Part shown: positions 55,791-64,000 of the stretch, piece after piece
Numbering within the stretch: position 1 is the first letter of the stretch
Layout of the letters: every line of letters starts with the position of its first letter
Source of the DNA: Nematopogon swammerdamellus
Taxonomy: Eukaryota > Arthropoda > Insecta > Lepidoptera > Adelidae
NCBI GenBank assembly: GCA_946902875.1
Contig: OX336349.1
Location: forward strand, 10,067,891-10,131,890
Direction: 5' to 3'
Length of the DNA: 64,000 bases
Program-made: the position numbers and the translations under genes
The notes under the pieces: model-generated
What the model was told of the DNA's origin: nothing
Seen by the model: only the letters and a program-made list of their open reading frames with translations
The model's database searches: none

Positions 55791-57888
55791 CCTACTTAGA
55801 CACCCTTTACCACATCCCAAAGGTTAGCTTGAATATAATACAGATCTGTATTAAGCCGACCCTTTGTATGTACCTTATTTTATAGTAAAATGGTATACAA
55901 TAAACAATAAATACACATAAAATTTAATGTTTCCTTTTACCAGTAAATTTTTTTATTGAAACTTGAAAAAAAAAGATAATGCATGTTTAAATTAATACAT
56001 TTCTAGTATATTTTTCTAAATTTAATTATGACATAATTATTTAGTTGAATTTGCCAAGCATAAAAGTATTGTGTAGCAGGTATCAATGCTTATTAATTCC
56101 TTGAATAACATAATAATAAGAAAAAAATATCGTCAGACGCCGACATCCAGGACAAAGCGACTGAATTATTCCGTAATAAAATCACTTACAGTCAATTACT
56201 TTTCAGCTCTAGCCGAAGGAAATAATGTTTTGAATGGCGACCCAAAAGTTTGCTCACCATTAAAAAAAGTTTTCACATTCCCAACTAAACGTCGAAAATA
56301 AGTCTAAAGCACGCGAAAAACTTGAGAAAGAACTTGGAAAAGAATTTTGCGGTGCCGGCAACAGAATCCAGGACTGAATTCGAAAAGCTCACGTGGAACT
56401 TTATTCCGCATGAATTCATCTACCTGCATACAATTGCCAAGTTTTGTTATAGGAGTGCACAACGATCGTGATCATGGTCATTTTTAAGCTTAAGCCATTT
56501 TTTGATATAATTTTGATTAGTATTACGAAATTAATTTTTAAGAAATAAAATTATTAAAAATTGTGTCGATTAAATTATTGTTCATTGCTAAACGTGGCGG
56601 TCAGTGTTGTACTGTAATTTACAAGAGTACTTGCAGCACAACACCGATTACTCCGATTGTCATGATACAGCGTTAGTTCATCTAAATACCATTTCATCCT
56701 TACATGTACTTATGTTTTGGTACATCGTCTTCGCTTTGAGCTTCTCTAAGTATGATTACTTTTATAAAAAGCGTAGCTTCTGATTAATTTGTACTATCAA
56801 AATATTAGGTAATACCACGCCACCGAATATATATTACTACCACGCCGAGAGATCCGGAGCTCGGCAACACGGTTCGTTCCGAATTATTTTATAGATCCCC
56901 GTCTAGACATACTTACTTACAGCAGATACGTAACATAAGTAAAGTCTTAGTTACATACACATCTCTAATGGATCTTATTTATACACACAATAAAATATTC
57001 GAATTTGAGTTCTAGAACTCCAGCCAGTGCATCCAGAAGACACAAGAAGTCAATATCAGGATTTATCGCGAACAAAGACGATAAACGACAATTTGATATA
57101 AATCTTATAAATCTTCTCTAGGTATATACGTTTAGTTATACACTAAAAACATCAAATCCACGCCCGATTCCTTCCCTGGCGCTCTCAAATCGCAATAGCG
57201 GAGCGGGGGCGTGCTCTTGTGAAATATAAACGTCAGAAACAAGAGGAAGCTGCGGAGATTTATTGCGGTCGCGCGCCGGATCTAGGTGAATGTGGACGGC
57301 GCGGCGCGGTGCGGTGGCGGCGGGGCGGGATGGCACGGAGAAGCGTCTGATACTGTAATCTGTCCCCATGGCTTAGTCAGCCTGCGTGCCTTCCAACTAT
57401 GCTAAACTAGCTTATACATACATTTCCTCTGCCGTACTAATATAGAGAGTAAATATTGCGATTATTTTCTACTCGTAATTTGGTTCGTCAGCTCCGTACA
57501 GATAAATTATATTCTTGTTTAATATTTAAGAGTATCTAACAGAGTAAATATTATGTCATTAGATCGACGCTGAAAGCTCCCCCCCCCTCAACCTTATCCG
57601 ATTTTTACAAAGTCGAATCTACCTGTCTTTTTATTTTTGGAAGGCATTAAGTGTTTATAACGACGTAACCGTTGACTGAGAAGATTTTTGAAAATCGAAC
57701 ATCACACAAGCCACAGATAAATGTTATTGCGATCATCCCACGCCATATTAATGCTCTCCTGGTTTTGAGAACAGTTCTAAACATAGAGTTTCTAAAAATA
57801 TATCGCACACCGCCCGCTTTTCAAGTACGCGCATATATTCGTAATTAAATTATTATAAAATTCAGTAAGTAATCGTATTTTTGTATCG
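55791..57888. other. Spacer
   Basis: No gene recognised. 57270-57345 is GC-rich (GGCGCGGCGCGGTGCGGTGG). A C8 run occurs at ~57580. Confidence 0.4.
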
Positions 57889-59889
57889 ATGTTTTGTACC
57901 GATGCTGCCGCGGCTAAAGCTACGGCATATCGAGCATGGTCACGTGCTCGTGCAAGACGTGATCCAAATATCTCCGAATTGAAGAAGAACTACAACCGCC
58001 TCTCCAGATCCTGCAAGAGGGCTATCGCCAGGGCTAAATTCGAGCATATCGGCAGAATTGGCGATAGGCTGAACCGGTACCCGACTGGGAGCCGTGAGTT
58101 CTGGTCTCTCGCCAAAACTGTCGAGTCGAATTTCTGCCGCCCCTCACTTCCACCTCTACAGCGCACTGACGGATCACTCGCTCACTCCGCAAAAGATAAA
58201 GCAGACCTTCTGGTATCTCTTTTTGCGGGGAATTCCCACCTAGATGATGGGGGAGCTTCTCCTCCATCCATACCTAGGTGTAAGAACTCCATGCCAGAAG
58301 TGCAGTTCCGACAGAGAACTGTGCGGAAGGAGCTTCTTGCCCTAGACGTGAGGAAAGCGAGTGGACCGGACAGAGTGCCTGCATTGGTGTTGAAAAAGTG
58401 TGCTCCCGAGCTGGCTCCAGTACTGACGCGCCTCTTTCGCCTCTCGTACACAACTGGCCGCGTGCCGGCAGCTTGGAAATCAGCTTTCGTTCAGCCTGTC
58501 CCAAAAAAGGGCGATCGCTCTGACCCGTCAAACTACCGACCCATAGCAATCACCTCCCTCCTCTGCAAGGTGATGGAGCGCGTAGTCAATACGCAGCTCA
58601 TGACGTACCTAGAGACAAATAATCTCATCAGCGATCGGCAATACGGCTTCCGGCCAAACCGATCAGCTGGTGATCTCCTAGCGTACGTCACTCACCTTTG
58701 GGGGAAAGCGCTTGAAGGGTACGGTGAATCCTTGGCAATTGGACTGGATATTGCCAAGGCATTTGACCGGGTCTGGCACAAAGCACTTCTGGGCAAGCTG
58801 CCGGCGTACGGAATCCCCTCTGGCCTTTGTGACTGGGTCACCGACTTCCTACATGGGCGTAGCATTCAGGTCCTCGTGGACGGCTGCTCGTCGGACGCCA
58901 TGTCAGTGAATGCCGGTGTACCACAGGGTTCTGTGTTGTCTCCCACGCTGTTTCTTCTCCATATCAATGATATGCTGCCACTCGGCAACATACATTGTTA
59001 TGCAGACGACAGTACGGCACACGGATCCTACACCAGTCACCCTTCAGCCGGACGGAAAGTTGTGGATGAGAAGAGGCTAGCACTTGTGTCTGAACTCGAG
59101 CAAACACTCCAGTCTATTGCCGAATGGGGCCGGAGCAACTTGGTTGTGTTCAACGCATCGAAGACACAAGTGTGTGCGTTCAGTGCGAAGAGAACGGCGT
59201 TCACGCCAACTCCTTCCTTCCAAAACACGTCGCTGAAATTAAGCGACCACCTCGGGGTCCTCGGTGTCGAACTGTCGCACGACTTGAACTTCCGGCGCCA
59301 CATTGAGGGCAAGGCCAAGCTGGCCTCAAAAAAGCTGGGCGTACTAAACAAGGTGCGGCGGTACTTCACGTCGGGCCAAAAACTGACGTTGTATAAAACA
59401 CAGGTTAGGTCCTGCTTGGAGTACTGCTCGCACTTGTGGGACGGCTCAGCTAAATACCAGCTTGCGCCGCTAGACTCAATCCAGCGTCGTGCCGTGCGAC
59501 TGGTGGGTGACCCTGCGGTGTCCCGCGACTTAGAACCACTGCAACTCCGTAGGGACGTCGGCTCCCTAAGTGTGTTCTATCGTCTATTTCATGGGGAGTG
59601 TTCGGAGGAGCTGTTTAACGCGATTCCGCCGTCCCCATTCCACCTCCGCACCACGCGTACTGGGCAGGGGATGCACCCCTACTCAATCGACCTACCACGG
59701 ATGCGCACCAACCGGTTCTGTAGATCTTTTATTCACAGAACCGGGAAAATGTGGAACGCACTCCCTGCCCATCTATTTCCTCCCAAGTACAACCTGGGGT
59801 TCTTCAAAAGGGGCGTGAAAAGGCTCCTGTCAGGCCGGCATGGCATTCGCAATCCCCGTGCATCACAGAATGTCCATGGGCATCGTTAG
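57889..59889 (+). CDS. LINE ORF2 reverse transcriptase, 666 codons, 5'-truncated
   Basis: Makes the reverse transcriptase of a non-LTR retrotransposon. RT motifs in order: SNYRPIAITSLLCK at ~214, GLDIAKAFDRVWH at ~284 (first catalytic D), NAGVPQGSVLSP at ~341, CYADD at ~369 (catalytic DD), then the thumb. The C-terminus NRFCRSFIHRTGKMWNALPA and SGRHGIRNP is shared with relics at 20604 and 37268. The N-terminal AP-endonuclease is absent, so the copy is 5'-truncated, and the ATG is probably fortuitous. The frame has no internal stop, so the insertion is young. Codon use is far more GC-rich than its flanks. Jockey/CR1 group by motif; clade not assigned. Confidence 0.9.
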   Translation: MFCTDAAAAKATAYRAWSRARARRDPNISELKKNYNRLSRSCKRAIARAKFEHIGRIGDRLNRYPTGSREFWSLAKTVESNFCRPSLPPLQRTDGSLAHSAKDKADLLVSLFAGNSHLDDGGASPPSIPRCKNSMPEVQFRQRTVRKELLALDVRKASGPDRVPALVLKKCAPELAPVLTRLFRLSYTTGRVPAAWKSAFVQPVPKKGDRSDPSNYRPIAITSLLCKVMERVVNTQLMTYLETNNLISDRQYGFRPNRSAGDLLAYVTHLWGKALEGYGESLAIGLDIAKAFDRVWHKALLGKLPAYGIPSGLCDWVTDFLHGRSIQVLVDGCSSDAMSVNAGVPQGSVLSPTLFLLHINDMLPLGNIHCYADDSTAHGSYTSHPSAGRKVVDEKRLALVSELEQTLQSIAEWGRSNLVVFNASKTQVCAFSAKRTAFTPTPSFQNTSLKLSDHLGVLGVELSHDLNFRRHIEGKAKLASKKLGVLNKVRRYFTSGQKLTLYKTQVRSCLEYCSHLWDGSAKYQLAPLDSIQRRAVRLVGDPAVSRDLEPLQLRRDVGSLSVFYRLFHGECSEELFNAIPPSPFHLRTTRTGQGMHPYSIDLPRMRTNRFCRSFIHRTGKMWNALPAHLFPPKYNLGFFKRGVKRLLSGRHGIRNPRASQNVHGHR

Positions 59890-59955
59890 ACACCTACTTG
59901 TAGGTGAAACGCTGCCACATGTCGCGCTATCAATAAAAAAAAAAAAAAAAAAATC
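59890..59955 (+). other. LINE 3' UTR and poly(A)
   Basis: A short 3' UTR contains 'cacctacttgtaggtg' (a small palindrome) and ends AATAAA followed by A-rich tail to ~59952. The tail is clean, again indicating a recent copy. Confidence 0.75.
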
Positions 59956-60651
59956 TGCAAAAATATCTCGTGCCTTATTCATACCAATATCATCTAACAA
60001 CTTCAAGATTATTAGTAGTTACTTTGCTTCAGCAAAATAGTTCTATTAAATTGCCTAATAATATCAAAATATTAGGTGTCCCAATTTCGAGATTTATTTA
60101 GTTTTATCTAAGTGCGTGCAATTTGTTTGCATCCAATTTTGAGATAGACGCGTATCTATTTAAAATACTATGTTTCTCTAACCACTGATGTGCGTCTCAT
60201 TTTTTCTAATAGTAGTAAGTTTAATGTATTTGTTGAATATTCGCGTACTACACTTATTGGAAAATTTAACAGTAAAGCAATGTCGAATACGATTGCTATT
60301 CATGGACGTAAGCGAACTCTAAAAGGAAGCATAAACAGGCAAAGTAGTATTGTGCCAATCCATCTATACTCTTATATATCTACATATTTTATCTAACGAA
60401 AATTGACGTTCGAAACGGCGCGAGCGTTGGACGTGTCAGTCAACAGGTGCCCCTCCAACGACAGCTCTGCGTACAGTAAGACAAAAAACTTACTCCAGCC
60501 TGCTGCTATATCAATACAAATACCCACCTTAATACTTACCCACCTACACCGATTGCACTGTCGGAGGAGTGTGCTGTTACGTCACCAACTGCAACAGCGT
60601 CGTGCTTCACTTTAACACAACCTATATATACCTACTTACCTATAAACTACA
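59956..60651. other. Spacer or 5' UTR of the next LINE
   Basis: The first half is AT-rich. From ~60400 it becomes GC-balanced and may be the LINE's 5' UTR and promoter. The element's exact 5' end was not found. Confidence 0.4.
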
Positions 60652-61803
60652 ATGCAGCAAAATATCAACAAATGCGCCAGATGCGAGACCGATATCCTGG
60701 AAGAAGATGGACTCAACTGCTGCGTCTGCATGAGGGGCTACCACTTCAACTGCGCAGGCATCAGCGAGATAAACTTCAGGAAAATGAGAGCATCAGTAAA
60801 GGCAGTGTACCAAGGACCGTGCTGTGGAATTGAAAAACGCCATGGGAAACCGCCTCCTGCTCTCACCACAACTGATCTGACAAAACTAAACCCTGTACAA
60901 AGCTCACCTAATCTGGAAACCGCAAAGGACGACGCGACCTCGACCGCAGTAAGAAACGATGTCCTACTTCAGATTCAGAGAGACATAGCCAAGCTGCTGG
61001 AGGGTCAGACGGAGATGCGGAAAGAGCAAAAAGAAGTCAAAGCCTCGCTTGAGTTTCTCGGTGACAAGATGCAAGAATTGGAATCAGATTTACAAATGCA
61101 AAAAGGTCGTATCTCCAGCCTGGAAAAGGCTACCAGCGTAACTAACGAAATCTCTCAGCAGATTAACAAACTACAAGTAGAAAATGAGGACCTACGTCAA
61201 GAGATGCTGAGCACATTTGTGGAGGTAAAGGGAATCCCGTCCGCACCCCAAGAAAATGTTATACATGTACTAGATCGAGTGGCGAAGGTTATTGGGTGCG
61301 CTGTATCGTCGACAGAAATCGCTGCTGTTCGTCGTCCGACCGGACAATTAACTCAGCGAGATATCATAATCCAGTTCACTACAGAGCAAGCAAAGGAAAA
61401 ATTCCTGTCGTGTGCAAAGGAATCAAATAAAAAGAGGAAAATTGAAGGAAAAATCGGGTTGAAATCTAACGAAATTATAGGTGGAGAAACCGGTAATTCA
61501 GTGTTCATAAACCAACTACTTACGAAAAGGCGAAAACAACTCTTGTCGCGTGCAAAAGAATTCGGCCACTCCAATGGGATAGAATTTGTCTGGACAAAAA
61601 ACGGGCAAGTTTACATGAAAAAAACCGACTCCAAATCTGAACCCGCTCGCATAATTAAAACGGAAAAAGACTTCGAAAGATTTTTTCGAAAATCTACTAC
61701 TTCCGAGAGCAACACCGAAGAGAAAGGGATGGCAAATTTTAGGGGGCCACAACTTGGAGAAATGTATAAGTCGAAAGAGACGTATAGCGGCGCTGACGCA
61801 TAG
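60652..61803 (+). CDS. LINE ORF1 nucleic-acid-binding protein, 383 codons
   Basis: The N-terminus is PHD-like: C8-x2-C11, C23-x2-C26, H31, C34, then adjacent Cys at ~57-58 in place of the usual last CxxC pair. Residues ~105-190 are charged and heptad-like (KLLEGQTEMRKEQKEVKASL, INKLQVENEDLRQEML), a coiled coil for trimer or dimer formation. Residues ~190-355 form a domain like L1 ORF1p/baculovirus FP25 (FVEVKGIPSAPQENVIHVLD, then RDIIIQF). Such ORF1s bind the element's RNA as chaperones. The ATG (60652) is the first in frame; the frame is complete. It sits upstream of ORF2 in the same orientation. Confidence 0.85.
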   Translation: MQQNINKCARCETDILEEDGLNCCVCMRGYHFNCAGISEINFRKMRASVKAVYQGPCCGIEKRHGKPPPALTTTDLTKLNPVQSSPNLETAKDDATSTAVRNDVLLQIQRDIAKLLEGQTEMRKEQKEVKASLEFLGDKMQELESDLQMQKGRISSLEKATSVTNEISQQINKLQVENEDLRQEMLSTFVEVKGIPSAPQENVIHVLDRVAKVIGCAVSSTEIAAVRRPTGQLTQRDIIIQFTTEQAKEKFLSCAKESNKKRKIEGKIGLKSNEIIGGETGNSVFINQLLTKRRKQLLSRAKEFGHSNGIEFVWTKNGQVYMKKTDSKSEPARIIKTEKDFERFFRKSTTSESNTEEKGMANFRGPQLGEMYKSKETYSGADA

Positions 61804-62480
61804 TAGGATTTGCGTTTATACAGATAACACTTTCGTCGTCGTAGATCTGATACTGATAACCGGTTTCAATGGGTTAATGACTTGTCAAAGAGTGGAGATC
61901 ACGGCAGGTACGACACAACACATTTTTCTTTTTCTTCCTTGTTCTCTTATAATATCTTCAAAATGCAAAACCTGCATTTTATTGTTATGGATTCATGTTG
62001 ATTTTATATGTTTGTGTATAAGTACCTATGGTTGCACTCACTCACAATTTAAGATTACTCAACTTGTGGTATTGCATGTGTCTCGTATTGTTTGTCATGT
62101 ACATCTTATTAAATCTATTGGTACTGACGATTTAAAAGAAGTTAGTAAATTAAGTCTTGTTATAAATGTAAAAAGAAACTCACCAACCTATACTCAGATT
62201 TCATTGTGCCTACTCATGGAATCCACTTATCATAACAAATACCGCAACTTACTAATCATGGAATCACTCCTAAAATTGCAATTATTACAAGTAATTCAGA
62301 AAATATTGCTTGCCATTCAATACATTATTAGATGTGTACTACTTACAGCCATATGCCTTGAAATGGAACACTATAATATTACTACTTATATTATTATACC
62401 AATTTCAACTGAAACTATCAGTTTTACCATCGAACTGTCAATTACTAAAATTACCAAACTGACTATCACCAGAATAATGA
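61804..62480 (+). other. Inter-ORF region of the LINE
   Basis: Low-complexity, AT-rich DNA. A 250-codon frame (61754-62506) spans it but reads as Ile/Leu/Thr-rich noise. A TGA at 62478-62480 closes the ORF2 frame upstream. The ~680-bp gap is longer than usual between ORF1 and ORF2 and may include decayed ORF2 N-terminal sequence. Confidence 0.5.
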
Positions 62481-64000
62481 AATCTCGCCTTAAAATTCAA
62501 TTTTAATGAAGATATTGAAAATGACATTGAAAATATCGATGTCGTGAATACCCACATAACTCATTTACCGGAAGACTGTAAAAACAAGATACCCAAAAAA
62601 ACCAAGATTAAAACTATTACAATAAATATTAGGAGCATCAACCGTAACTTTGATCATCTGGTGGTATTGCTTAAACGACTAGATATAGTTTTTGACGTAA
62701 TCATTTTGACAGAATGTTGGCTAAATGCACAGACTCTCATACCCTGCCTAGAAGGTTATGCCTCCTTTCATACATCAAAAAACAAAAACAAAAGTGAGGG
62801 AGTGGTAATTTATGTACATTCTAAACACTCGGTTTCAATAAGCGAACCCAACCTTCAGGACGCTAATTGTCTCATAACTGAATTTTCCGATAAAACAGTT
62901 CTGGTTTCCATATACCGATCACCGCGATTCAATTGTATTGACTCTTTCCTCGACTCGTTAAATGAAACACTTACCATATTAAGTTGCAGGGATAATTTAA
63001 TTCTAACGGGCGACATGAACATTAATATAAACTATACTAACAAAGATCACCGGGCAGAGAAATATCTCTGCCTAATTGCTGAACATGGACTTCTCCCAGC
63101 CATAACGCAGCCAACTAGGGAAACGGCCTGTTTGGATCACATCATGGTTAGAAGTAAGGATAGTATAGAATCCTTGATCTGTCAAACGTCTATAACGGAT
63201 CACTATCCTATTATCCTGTGCCTAGGTAATTATAGAGATGTGAAATCACAATGCCGTAAGGTCAAAATTGTAGAATACAAAGCGATTGCGACTTCACTTC
63301 AGAACTATAACTGGAACAGAGTCACAGAATGCAACAATGTTGATGTAGGTATTGAAATACTTATAAACATATTAAAGGATCATATCGATGCTAATACTAC
63401 TACACGAACGGTTCCAAGATCAAAAAATAACCTCAAAGGCTGGATTACACCTGGGCTTATTAGATGCCTCAAAAAACGTGATCGACTACACAAACAAGCA
63501 AGGAAAGATCCCCTAAACTTCGAATTACAAAGGAGATACAAATCATATAGGAATGTATGTGATCGAGCAACCAAGACGGCCAAGAATAGATATATGGAAA
63601 AGGAACTACAATCAAATATAAATAACTCTAAAAAACAATGGGAACTTATAAAAAAAGCAGCCTATTTGCCAGGTAAATATAGTAAGTCATCTTCTGATTT
63701 GATTGTAGACGATGATCCATTAACCTCGGCGAACTCTGTGAATAATTACTTTGCAAATGTTGGCGTATCAAAGGCTAAAGATAACCTGGATAACCTGAAA
63801 AGAACTGAAGAAGAACTGGCTAATACTGTGCACAGCTCTTGTTCGCTGTTGCACTCTTTTTTCTTAGCTCCGACCAACCAAATCGAAGTTGGAAAGATCA
63901 TAGACTCGCTCAAAATAACAAGTGCAGGAGGTTGGGATAATATCAGTTCTATGCTTATACGAGAAACCAAACAATCTCTACTGGAACCACTCACATACAT
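62481..64000 (+). CDS. LINE ORF2, AP endonuclease and start of RT (runs off window)
   Basis: One frame stays open from 62481 to the right edge (about 506 codons), with no in-frame ATG until ~63015, so the true start is uncertain. Endonuclease motifs in order: TINIRS (~62620), ILTECW (~62702), SIYRSP (~62910), LTGDMN (~63005), LDHI (~63137), TDHYPI (~63199). A basic linker (KKRDRLHKQARKD) follows, then the entry to the RT (SSDLIVDDDPLTS, NYFANVG, KITSAGGWDNIS). The APE-plus-RT plan fits CR1/Jockey-group LINEs; the GDMN variant replaces the commoner GDFN. The catalytic core of the RT lies beyond the window. Confidence 0.85.

Larger units (their letters stand above)
60652..64000 (+). mobile_element. 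CR1/Jockey-group LINE, 5' and central part
   Basis: Covers ORF1, the inter-ORF gap and the 5' portion of ORF2. Both frames are free of internal stops as far as seen, so the copy could be recently mobile. It lies about 700 bp downstream of, and in the same orientation as, the truncated LINE at 57889-59955; their RT C-termini cannot be compared here. Confidence 0.75.

Noticed and set aside
57136..57369. Minus-strand 77-codon frame
   Set aside because: Depends on a GC-rich patch; no domain or neighbouring exon signal.
58034..59369. Several 77-110-codon antisense frames
   Set aside because: Shadows of the reverse-transcriptase frame, produced by its GC-rich codons.
61754..62506. 250-codon open frame between LINE ORF1 and ORF2
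   Set aside because: It overlaps the end of ORF1 in another frame, is rich in Ile/Leu/Thr as expected from AT-rich DNA, and shows no endonuclease motif; the true ORF2 motifs lie in a different frame further on.

Overview
The window looks like a piece of a moth or butterfly (Lepidoptera) nuclear genome. It is AT-rich and dominated by interspersed repeats of types familiar from that order: RTE and Jockey/CR1-like LINE tails, tRNA-headed SINEs, a Helitron 3' end with a CTAG terminus, TA-flanked Tc1/mariner MITEs, a BEL/Pao LTR element, and a recurrent repeat carrying GGGTTCCGTA and (CTGT)n. I see no confident host protein-coding gene. The best host candidate is one 80-bp segment at 26889-26968 that is open in one frame and bounded by a pyrimidine tract plus CAG and by GTAAGT. 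The window is most easily read as an intron or intergenic block that has absorbed many transposon insertions.

Layout. 0-10 kb: LINE tails, SINEs and small hairpins, including an 87-bp LINE remnant with a perfect 19-bp target duplication (6475-6599). 10.36-17.18 kb: a nearly intact BEL/Pao retrotransposon with two 380-bp LTRs (five differences by eye), a GCATA target duplication and a 1691-codon gag-pol frame. That frame ends at a stop 51 codons before the next in-frame stop. 17-34 kb: degraded repeats, a possible Helitron 5' end, an interrupted SINE, a striking hairpin at 25.1 kb and the candidate exon. 34.1-35.1 kb: a compound tandem array of 57/90/66-bp modules between 27-bp direct repeats, next to a 211-bp almost fully palindromic MITE. 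37 kb: a mariner transposase relic with a LINE tail inserted in it, beside a full-length SINE that fuses a tRNA-like head to a 5S-rRNA-like block. 41.6-42.5 kb (minus): a 295-codon relic whose C-rich cluster, RH..N and PD...D pattern recalls the restriction-like endonuclease of R2-type retroelements; a second small relic of the same C-terminus lies at 54.8 kb. 47.9-50.7 kb: three TA-flanked elements back to back. The middle one is an inverted dimer of a Tc1/mariner-type transposon with about 680-bp arms. 55 kb: a 92-bp-arm inverted repeat. 57.9-59.95 kb: a 5'-truncated LINE with an intact reverse-transcriptase frame. 60.65-64 kb: a second LINE with ORF1 (PHD-like finger, coiled coil, L1/FP25-like domain) and an ORF2 (AP-endonuclease then the start of the RT) that runs off the right edge.

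The elements do not form a pathway. The large retroelement frames are self-contained replication machines, and the small repeats are probably their non-autonomous passengers or 5'-truncated copies. The most unusual items are the inverted-dimer transposon cluster, the tRNA/5S chimeric SINE, the modular array whose units are all multiples of three, and the RLE-like relics. All family assignments come from motif recognition by eye; no database search or alignment program was run.
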